Source of the DNA: Candidatus Liminaster caballi
GTDB lineage: Bacteria > Bacteroidota > Bacteroidia > Bacteroidales > UBA3663
Length of the DNA: 56,440 nucleotides
Assembly: GCA_018065085.1 (NCBI GenBank)
Contig: JAGHUA010000037.1
Span: 1 to 56,440, forward strand
Direction: 5' to 3'
Position 1 is the first letter of the stretch. Each line of letters begins with the position of its first letter. Below, piece after piece: positions 49,838 to 56,440 of the stretch. The notes under the pieces were generated by a model that saw nothing but the letters and a program-made list of their open reading frames with translations, was not told the DNA's origin and did not search any database. Made by a program: the position numbers and the translations under genes.

Positions 49838-51004
49838 TCGTCCGGCATACATTGACTCGTAGTACTTCTCGTATTCGCCCGAAGTGATGTTGTCCATCCA
49901 TGCTTCGTTCTCCAAGTACCACCTGACGGTCTTCTCGATGCCCTCCTCAAACTGGAGGCTTGGTTCCCAGCCGAGTTCCTTCTGCAGCTTTGTCGAGTCG
50001 ATGGCGTAACGTGCATCATGGCCGAGGCGGTCGGTCACGTAGGTGATGAGGTCGATGTCGGCGGGCACTTCGTGTTTGCCATTTTCATCCTCAACAATCT
50101 TTGCCGGTCGTCCAAGGATGCGATCGACGGTGGCGATGACTGTCTTGATGATGTCGATGTTCTTCCACTCGTTGAAGCCGCCGATGTTGTATGTCTCAGC
50201 GACCTTGCCGTTGTGGAAGATGGTATCGATGGCGCGTGCATGATCCTCGACGTAGAGCCAATCGCGTACGTTTTCGCCCTTGCCATAGACGGGCAATGGC
50301 TTGCGGTGGCGGATGTTGTTGATGAAGAGCGGAATCAGCTTCTCGGGGAACTGGTAGGGACCGTAGTTGTTCGAGCAGTTGGTCACGATCGTTGGCATGC
50401 CATAGGTGTCGTGGAAGGCGCGGACGAAGTGGTCGCTCGAAGCCTTCGATGCCGAATAAGGCGAGTGAGGATTGTACTTTGTCGTCTCATAGAAGAAGTC
50501 CTTGCCGTATGCCAGGTGGTGCTCGCCGGAGCTTGCCTTGGTGGTGAACGGAGGTTCTATGCCCTCAGGGTTGGTCATTTCAAGTGCGCCATACACCTCG
50601 TCGGTCGAGATGTGATAGAAGCGCTTGCCCTCGTACCTCTCATGGAGGCTTTCCCAGTAGAGTTTTGCTGCCTGCAGCAGGCTCAGAGTGCCCATCACGT
50701 TGGTGCGGGCGAATGTGAATGGATCCTTGATCGAGCGATCGACGTGGCTTTCGGCGGCGAGGTGAATGATGCCGTCGATTTTCTCGTCCTGCATGAGCTG
50801 ATAGAATGCGTCGAAGTCGCAGATGTCCATCTTCACGAACTTGTAGTTGGGCTTATCCTCAATATCCTTGAGGTTTGCCAGGTTGCCGGCGTATGTCAGC
50901 TTATCGAGGTTTATGATCCTATAGTCAGGATATTTATTGACGAACAGACGTACGACGTGGCTTCCGATAAAGCCTGCTCCGCCTGTGATTATGATATTTC
51001 TCAT
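49835..51004 (-). CDS. rfbB: dTDP-glucose 4,6-dehydratase
   Basis: This 389-residue short-chain-dehydrogenase-type enzyme has an NAD site (ITGGAGFIGSHVV), ISTDEVYGAL, the catalytic YSASKASSDH, and the substrate-side NCSNNYGPYQFPEKLIP. It converts dTDP-glucose to dTDP-4-keto-6-deoxyglucose, a precursor of rhamnose and other deoxysugars. The chain is somewhat long for the family. It is 71 nt after rfbA in the same direction. No rfbC or rfbD is in the window, so the final sugar is not determined. Confidence 0.96.
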   Translation of the reverse strand: MRNIIITGGAGFIGSHVVRLFVNKYPDYRIINLDKLTYAGNLANLKDIEDKPNYKFVKMDICDFDAFYQLMQDEKIDGIIHLAAESHVDRSIKDPFTFARTNVMGTLSLLQAAKLYWESLHERYEGKRFYHISTDEVYGALEMTNPEGIEPPFTTKASSGEHHLAYGKDFFYETTKYNPHSPYSASKASSDHFVRAFHDTYGMPTIVTNCSNNYGPYQFPEKLIPLFINNIRHRKPLPVYGKGENVRDWLYVEDHARAIDTIFHNGKVAETYNIGGFNEWKNIDIIKTVIATVDRILGRPAKIVEDENGKHEVPADIDLITYVTDRLGHDARYAIDSTKLQKELGWEPSLQFEEGIEKTVRWYLENEAWMDNITSGEYEKYYESMYAGR

Positions 51005-51075
51005 AATGCTTTTTTTCGGGGTGATTTTTTATGATTTCTCGAATTCTCGGATTTTCGATTCTCGATCAGAAATTA

Positions 51076-51978
51076 TTATAGTTCGTGTCTGCCATCCCTC
51101 TCAATCTCGTCGATGACCTTGAGGAGGTATTGTCCGTATTGGTTCTTGATCATCGGCTGTGCGAGCTGGCGCATCTTCTCGGTCGAGATCCAACCCTGAC
51201 GGTAGGCGATGCCTTCGAGACAGGCAACCTTGAGGCCTTGGCGCTTCTCAATGACCTCGATGAACGTCGATGCCTCAGAGAGCGAATCGTGAGTGCCGGT
51301 GTCGAGCCATGCAAAGCCGCGACCGAGCGTCTGCACCTTCAGTTCGCCGTCGTTGAGGAACCACTGGTTGACGGTCGTGATCTCCAGTTCTCCGCGAGCG
51401 GAAGGCTTGATGTTCTTGGCCACGTGCACCACCTTGTTCGGGTAGAAATAGAGGCCCACTACGGCGTAGTTGCTCTTCGGTTCCTTCGGCTTTTCCTCGA
51501 TCGAGAGGCAGTTGCCCTGCTTGTCGAATTCGGCCACACCGTATCGTTCAGGGTCGTTGACCCAATAGCCGAAGACCGTGGCCTTGCCATCCTGTTCGGC
51601 ACTGCGCACCGCCTGCTTGAGCATACCGGTGAAACCCATGCCATGGAAGATGTTGTCGCCAAGGACGAGGCAGACGCTGTCATTGCCGATAAACTTCTCG
51701 CCGATGAGGAAAGCCTGTGCAAGGCCGTCGGGTGAAGGCTGCTCGGCATACTCGAAGCTGACGCCGTAGTCGCTGCCGTCGCCCAGCAGACGCTTGAATC
51801 CGGGAAGGTCGTAAGGCGTAGATATGATAAGAATCTCGCGTATGCCTGCAAGCATGAGGACGGAGATTGGGTAATAAACCATCGGTTTGTCATAGATCGG
51901 TATAAGCTGCTTGCTCACACCTTTGGTGATAGGGTAGAGGCGAGTGCCGCTGCCGCCTGCCAAAACAATTCCTTTCAT
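51076..51978 (-). CDS. rfbA: Glucose-1-phosphate thymidylyltransferase
   Basis: This 300-residue nucleotidyltransferase has [20 protein letters not shown] at residues 8-27, [14 protein letters not shown], and [10 protein letters not shown]. It forms dTDP-glucose from dTTP and glucose 1-phosphate. It is the first gene of a leftward operon with rfbB and the mutase. A minus-strand promoter is seen just upstream. Confidence 0.97.
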   Translation of the reverse strand: MKGIVLAGGSGTRLYPITKGVSKQLIPIYDKPMVYYPISVLMLAGIREILIISTPYDLPGFKRLLGDGSDYGVSFEYAEQPSPDGLAQAFLIGEKFIGNDSVCLVLGDNIFHGMGFTGMLKQAVRSAEQDGKATVFGYWVNDPERYGVAEFDKQGNCLSIEEKPKEPKSNYAVVGLYFYPNKVVHVAKNIKPSARGELEITTVNQWFLNDGELKVQTLGRGFAWLDTGTHDSLSEASTFIEVIEKRQGLKVACLEGIAYRQGWISTEKMRQLAQPMIKNQYGQYLLKVIDEIERDGRHEL

Positions 51979-51999
51979 GATATACGAATTTTAACGGCA

Positions 52000-52031
52000 C
52001 AAATGTAATGAAAAATCGTGTAACTTGGAAA
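52000..52031 (-). promoter_or_regulatory. Promoter of rfbA
   Basis: On the minus strand, TTTC (52031-52028), 20 nt, then TACATTTG (52007-52000), 22 nt before the ATG at 51978. Confidence 0.65.
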
Positions 52032-52078
52032 TTTAATTCTAAAAAAACGCTGATTTGTTGAAACAATTACGAAAAAAC

Positions 52079-52109
52079 TTGCTTTTTTGCGCAAAAACAC
52101 GTACATTTG
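52079..52109 (+). promoter_or_regulatory. Promoter of the outer-membrane barrel gene
   Basis: TTG at 52079-52081, 20 nt, then TACATTTG at 52102-52109, 56 nt before the ATG at 52165. It is divergent from the rfbA promoter. Confidence 0.7.
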
Positions 52110-52164
52110 CACCGAAATAATTGCAAGAATACACTATTTGTTTAACGATAAAACATTTTCGGTT

Positions 52165-52833
52165 ATGAAAAAGATTTTGTTTTCGGCACTCGCTGCTATC
52201 GGTTTGCTGTCGGTCGCTTCGACGGCCAATGCCCAGAAGCTCTCACTTGACGAACTCCCTCCATACAAGCTCGGCATCACAGCCGGTATGAACGCCAGCT
52301 CGTTCTCCCATGCCGGTTTCGATGGCAAGTTCGGTTTCCATGCCGGCGTCAATGCGCTGTTCGATGCCTCGGGTCTTCTTGAGAATACGTTTGTCCGCAC
52401 CGAGCTGCTCTTCCAGCGCAAGGGTGCAACGGTCGGTGACCACACCAAGTTCCGCACCTGCTACCTTGAGCTTCCTGTCCACTACGGCTATGCTTACGGC
52501 ATCAACAACGACTGGACGATCTTTGGCGAGACAGGTCCTTATTTCGCCATCGGTTTGGGCGGTCGTGTGCGTTGGGATTATGAGGATGTTATTCCCGATC
52601 CGATGGATGGGGATAAGTACATTATCGTGAAGGAGAAGGGCAGCGAGAAGTTCTTCTCGAATGGCGATGACGATCCGAGCAACTTCGATACGGGATGGGG
52701 CTTGCATGTAGGTGCCATCTTCCAGCAGAACCATCAGATCAGCATCGGCTGGGATTGGGGTTTCATCAACATGAACGATGGCCTTCTCCAGAACCGCAAC
52801 TTCATGGTCAGCTACACCTATTACATCATGTAA
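52165..52833 (+). CDS. PorT/OmpW-like small outer-membrane barrel protein
   Basis: This 222-residue protein has a signal peptide (MKKILFSALAAIGLLSVASTANA) and alternating strands, with LGITAGMNASSF, FGFHAGVNALFD, VRTELLFQRKG and a final FMVSYTYYIM. This is the eight-strand outer-membrane beta-barrel (porin-family) pattern common in Bacteroidetes. The function is not known. ATG 52165 was chosen over 52087 because of the signal peptide and because the promoter lies between them. Confidence 0.85.
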   Translation: MKKILFSALAAIGLLSVASTANAQKLSLDELPPYKLGITAGMNASSFSHAGFDGKFGFHAGVNALFDASGLLENTFVRTELLFQRKGATVGDHTKFRTCYLELPVHYGYAYGINNDWTIFGETGPYFAIGLGGRVRWDYEDVIPDPMDGDKYIIVKEKGSEKFFSNGDDDPSNFDTGWGLHVGAIFQQNHQISIGWDWGFINMNDGLLQNRNFMVSYTYYIM

Positions 52834-52899
52834 TTCATAATTCAAAATTACATCGTAATTCAACGTTCTAAAATTGATAACTGTAATTAAGAATTAACT

Positions 52900-54711
52900 G
52901 TGGCGGCACTACAGAGTTTTCTGCAGATTGAGGGTCTTACCAAGTCGTTTGGCGATCTTGTCCTGTTCGAGAATATCTCGCTTGGCATAAGCGAGGGCGA
53001 CAGGATCGGATTGATAGCAAAGAATGGCTCTGGCAAGACCACATTGCTTAATATCATTGCCGGCATCGAGGGCATGGACGAGGGCAGCATCGTGTGGCGC
53101 AATGATCTGCGTCACGATTACCTGAGTCAGGATCCGCAGTTCCCCGAGGGCGCTACGGTGGGCGACATCTGCAATCAGGAGACGCCCGAGCTGACACGCA
53201 TCCTCACCAAGCTGAAAATCACCGACATGAGTCAGCCGGTGAGCCAGATGTCGGGCGGACAGCGCAAGCGTCTTGCCCTGGCACGGGTGCTGACCGACAA
53301 TCCTCAGTTCCTCATCCTCGACGAGCCGACCAACCACCTCGACCTTGAGATGGTCGAATGGCTTGAGGACTATCTCTCGCACACCCGCATGACCCTGCTC
53401 ATGGTCACGCACGACCGTTATTTCCTCGACCGTGTGTGCAACCGCATCGTCGAGCTTTCCGACCGCACGCTCTATACCTACAAGGGCAATTATGCCTATT
53501 ACCTTGAGAAGCGTCAGGAGCGCATCGATGCGCAGAATGCCCTCGTGGAGCGTGCCAACAACCTGCTGCGCACCGAGCTCGACTGGATGCGCCGTCAGCC
53601 GCAGGCACGCGGACATAAGAGCCGGTCGCGCATCGAGGCATTCTACGAACTTGAGCAACGAGCCAAGCGCCGCCACGAACAGATGGCCGTGCGCCTTCAG
53701 ATGCGTTCGAGCTACATCGGCAACAAGATCTACGAGGCAAGGAACGTGCGCAAGTCGTTCGGCGACAAGGTGATACTACGCGACTATACCTACACCTTCG
53801 CCCGCTATGAGAAGCTCGGCATCGTGGGCCCTAACGGCGTCGGCAAATCCACCTTCCTCAAGCTCCTGCTCGGTCAGCTGCAACCCGATGGCGGCACTAT
53901 CGACGTGGGCGAAACCGTTCGCTTCGGCTATTACTCGCAGGAAGGCCTCCGCTTTGACGACAGTAAGAAGGTCATCGACATCGTGCGCGACATTGCCGAA
54001 TACGTGCAGATGAGCGACGGCTCGCGACTCTCAGCCACCCAGTTCCTCCAGAATTTCCTCTTCTCGCCCGAGAAGCAGTACAGCTACGTCTATAAGCTGT
54101 CGGGCGGAGAGAAGCGTCGTCTGTATCTCTGCACGGTGCTGATGCGTTCGCCCAACTTCCTGGTGCTCGATGAGCCTACCAACGACCTTGACATCGTGAC
54201 GCTCAACGTGTTGGAGGAGTATCTGCAGACGTTTGGCGGCTGCGTCATCGTAGTGTCGCACGACCGTTATTTCATGGACAAGGTGGTCGATCATCTGCTC
54301 GTGTTCAAGGGCGATGGCGAGCTAAAGGATTATCCGGGCAACTATTCCGACTATCGCGAGTGGAAACAGCTCACCGACGAGGAGGAAGCCGCCAAAAACG
54401 CCGCCAAGCCATCGTCATCGCCGGCCAGGTCAGCGTCATCGGCGTCAGCGTCATCGCCAGCCAAGCCATCGTCCGTCAAGCCGCGCACCGAGAAGGCTCC
54501 GAAGCTCTCGTTCAAGGAGAAGCAGGAACTGGCCGACATCGAGCAGCGACTTCCGCGCCTCGAAGCCGAGAAGGCCGAGCTCGAAGCCCTGATGTCGAGC
54601 GGCACACTCAGCGGCCCTGAGATCGTGGAGAAGGGCAGGCGCATGCAGGAGATCATCGATCAGCTCGACGAGGCAGAGATGCGATGGCTCGAACTGTCGG
54701 AGAAGGCCTGA
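52900..54711 (+). CDS. ABC-F family ATPase (Uup-like)
   Basis: This 603-residue protein has two ATP-binding cassettes and no membrane helices. The first has AKNGSGKTTLLN, SQMSGGQRKRLAL and LDEPTNHLDLE. The second has GPNGVGKSTFLKL, YKLSGGEKRRLYL and LDEPTNDLDIVT. Between them is a linker with basic residues (about 225-260). The C-terminus has a Ser/Ala/Pro-rich repeat-like linker (about 500-530) and a coiled coil (KQELADIEQRLPRLEAEKAE), as in Uup, which acts on DNA or ribosomes. It starts at GTG 52900, since this directly precedes the FLQIEGLTKSFGD block. Confidence 0.93.
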   Translation: MAALQSFLQIEGLTKSFGDLVLFENISLGISEGDRIGLIAKNGSGKTTLLNIIAGIEGMDEGSIVWRNDLRHDYLSQDPQFPEGATVGDICNQETPELTRILTKLKITDMSQPVSQMSGGQRKRLALARVLTDNPQFLILDEPTNHLDLEMVEWLEDYLSHTRMTLLMVTHDRYFLDRVCNRIVELSDRTLYTYKGNYAYYLEKRQERIDAQNALVERANNLLRTELDWMRRQPQARGHKSRSRIEAFYELEQRAKRRHEQMAVRLQMRSSYIGNKIYEARNVRKSFGDKVILRDYTYTFARYEKLGIVGPNGVGKSTFLKLLLGQLQPDGGTIDVGETVRFGYYSQEGLRFDDSKKVIDIVRDIAEYVQMSDGSRLSATQFLQNFLFSPEKQYSYVYKLSGGEKRRLYLCTVLMRSPNFLVLDEPTNDLDIVTLNVLEEYLQTFGGCVIVVSHDRYFMDKVVDHLLVFKGDGELKDYPGNYSDYREWKQLTDEEEAAKNAAKPSSSPARSASSASASSPAKPSSVKPRTEKAPKLSFKEKQELADIEQRLPRLEAEKAELEALMSSGTLSGPEIVEKGRRMQEIIDQLDEAEMRWLELSEKA

Positions 54712-54734
54712 TACTTGAACTGTAGCACTGTAGC

Positions 54735-54886
54735 GCCGCAACGCCCCCGTGCGAAAGGACGAAAACCGATAATTCGAATATCGGAATATCCAAACCCGAT
54801 ACCTCGAACACACCCCAAAACCACCCAAAACCACCCAAAAAACCAAAAAACACCCCCTAAAACCAACCACGTAACCCCATACAACA
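54735..54886. repeat. Low-complexity gap with CCCAAAACCA repeats
   Basis: Between the ABC-F and GHL10 genes, ACCACCCAAA-type 10-nt repeats at about 54810-54870 form a C/A-rich tract. No promoter of clear consensus is visible. Confidence 0.6.
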
Positions 54887-56440
54887 GTGAAGCGACATAT
54901 TATTTATATATTATTGATTCTGCTGCTCATCCCGGGCATGGCCAGCGCCCGCCGGAGCAAGAGCGGAGTGTTCAGCAACGCCAACCAGAACCGAGAGTTC
55001 CGTGGCACGTGGGTGCAGACGGCATTCCAGGAGCGATACATGCGCATGTCGCCGCCTCAGTGCCGTGAGTATCTCACTCAGCTGGTCGATGACCTTGCCG
55101 CCACGGGCTTCAACGCCATACTCTTTCAGATACGTCCCGAGGGCGATGCGTTCTACCGTTCGGACATCGAGCCTTGGAGCCGCTTCCTGACCGGCAAACA
55201 GGGCCTTGCGCCTGTCGAGGAGTGGGATCCGATGGAGTATCTCATCCGTCTCTGCCATCAGCGTCAGATCGAGTTCCATGCCTGGATCAACCCCTATCGC
55301 ATGTCGGCCAGCAAGAGCCTTGTGATGTCCCGTAATCACGTTTACCATCAGCACCCCGAGTGGTTCGTGCGCTACGACGATAAGCTCTATCTCAACCCCG
55401 CCATGCCCGAATGCCGCCAGTATGTGCGCGACGTGGTCAAGGATATTGTGAGTCGCTATAATATTGACGCTCTGCATATTGACGATTATTTCTATCCCTA
55501 TCCGGTCAAGGGCAAGGCCTTCGACGACAAGGCAGCGTACGAGGCATACGCTCCGATGATGAACATCGACCCGAGCGATCCCGACGCCCTTGGCAAGTTC
55601 CGTCGCCGCAGTGTTGACATCCTCATCAAGTCGCTCCACGAAGACATCCGCAGCCTTAAGCCGTGGGTGCGCTTCGGCGTAAGTCCGTTCGGCATCTATC
55701 GCAATGCCGCATCGTGGAAGGGCGGATCGCAGACGGCAGGCACCCAGTGCTATGACGACCTCTATGCCGACGTGCTCTTCTGGGCGAGGGAGGGTTGGAT
55801 TGACTACGTCATCCCGCAGCTCTATTGGGAGGTGGGTCACACCGTGGCCGACTACACGACGCTGGTGCGCTGGTGGAGCGACAACGTGCCGTCGTCGTGC
55901 ATGCTCTACATCGGCCAGAGCATCGAACGCTCGCTCGACGATCCGAAGGACACCAAGCCGACGCCCGATCTGCGCACGTCCAACCGTCATCTCACCGCCA
56001 AGTTCGCACAGGCGCGTGCCTGTCGCAACGTGAGCGGCAACTGTTTCTGGTATGCCTATCAGGTCAATGAAAACGCCTATCACGTGCGCGATTTCCTGCG
56101 TCAGTCAGTGTTCCAGACGCACGTCCTGCCGCCTGCCTACACCCACATCGACAGCCGTGTGCCCGATAAGGTTCAGAACCTCAACATCGGCCTTACCAGC
56201 AACGGTTTGCGCCTCTCATGGCGGTTCTTCGAGACACAGGATCCCCTCCAGCGTCCGCGCTTCTTCTGCGTCTATAAGTTCCGCAAGGACGAGAAGGTGC
56301 AGCCGGGCGATCCGCGTCACCTCATCCTGCGCACCACATCCACCGAGTTCATCGACCAGGACATTGCCACCTCGTCAAAATACACCTACGTGGTGACTGC
56401 TGTCGATGCCGTTGGCAACGAATCGGCTCCTGTCAAGAAG
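54887..56440 (+). CDS. GHL10 (DUF187) family glycosidase, cut by the window end
   Basis: This frame starts at GTG 54887 and stays open for 518 codons to the window end. It has a signal peptide (MKRHIIYILLILLLIPGMASA), then FRGTWVQTAF, a (beta/alpha)8-type core with FNAILFQIRPEGDAFY, EFHAWINPYR, ALHIDDYFYPYP (Asp pair) and VIPQLYWEVGH, and a C-terminal fibronectin-like part that is just beginning. This is the YngK/GHL10 family of extracellular or lipoprotein glycosidases, some acting on peptidoglycan-like or amino-sugar polymers. The real substrate is unknown. The C-terminus lies beyond the window. Confidence 0.88.
   Translation, partial: MKRHIIYILLILLLIPGMASARRSKSGVFSNANQNREFRGTWVQTAFQERYMRMSPPQCREYLTQLVDDLAATGFNAILFQIRPEGDAFYRSDIEPWSRFLTGKQGLAPVEEWDPMEYLIRLCHQRQIEFHAWINPYRMSASKSLVMSRNHVYHQHPEWFVRYDDKLYLNPAMPECRQYVRDVVKDIVSRYNIDALHIDDYFYPYPVKGKAFDDKAAYEAYAPMMNIDPSDPDALGKFRRRSVDILIKSLHEDIRSLKPWVRFGVSPFGIYRNAASWKGGSQTAGTQCYDDLYADVLFWAREGWIDYVIPQLYWEVGHTVADYTTLVRWWSDNVPSSCMLYIGQSIERSLDDPKDTKPTPDLRTSNRHLTAKFAQARACRNVSGNCFWYAYQVNENAYHVRDFLRQSVFQTHVLPPAYTHIDSRVPDKVQNLNIGLTSNGLRLSWRFFETQDPLQRPRFFCVYKFRKDEKVQPGDPRHLILRTTSTEFIDQDIATSSKYTYVVTAVDAVGNESAPVKK

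Overview
The window looks like a Bacteroidales chromosome, plausibly Prevotellaceae. Several sites upstream of genes match the Bacteroidetes promoter pattern (TTTG or TTG, about 20 nt, then TAnnTTTG). Typical Bacteroidetes families are present: a smalltalk micro-protein, DUF6261, DUF3987, a P5-like protein, GH51 and GHL10 enzymes, and a PlsC-glycosyltransferase fusion. The taxon below the order is inferred, not demonstrated.

Layout. (1) 1-413: a REP-like palindrome and seven 42-bp tandem repeats, followed by a leftward DMT transporter. (2) 1451-15560: a long rightward operon for an aryl-polyene/flexirubin-type pigment lipid: O-methyltransferase, LpxL-like acyltransferase, two hotdog dehydratases (one without the usual His), two ketosynthases plus a Cys-less KS-like chain length factor, two ACPs, an SMR-like membrane protein, a GT2-PlsC-esterase triple fusion, an MMPL/RND exporter and an AMP-dependent ligase. 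No ketoreductase or aromatic ammonia-lyase is in the window. A large SLBB polysaccharide exporter follows (15639-18188). (3) 18436-21825: tRNA-Leu(CAG), then a leftward ThiD-like/AraC fusion divergent from pdxS-pdxT, with a hairpin repeat family on both sides. (4) 21847-35862: accessory island with a smalltalk protein, DUF6261, a type III restriction-modification pair (mod-res) followed by three tightly packed unknown genes, then a module of an OB-like protein, a P5-like protein, an unknown protein, a DUF3987 protein and another unknown. GC-rich palindromes sit at the junctions of this module. (5) 36274-44716: fabD (leftward), galM, a 39-residue basic protein, galK, truA and two secreted GH51 arabinofuranosidases. 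(6) 44909-51978, leftward: porin, DASS anion transporter, phosphohexomutase, rfbB and rfbA. (7) 52165-56440: outer-membrane barrel protein, ABC-F ATPase and a GHL10 glycosidase cut by the window end.

How parts fit together. The pigment operon builds, activates, acylates and exports a polyene; fabD could supply malonyl-ACP, but that is inference. The AraC fusion probably senses a B6- or thiamine-related ligand and controls pdxST, because its kinase pocket lacks the usual catalytic residue. The type III R-M operon with three extra genes is the best candidate for an undescribed (defence) system. Throughout the window, gaps between genes within operons carry short tandem repeats or 17-27 bp duplications of the neighbouring gene's end or start.
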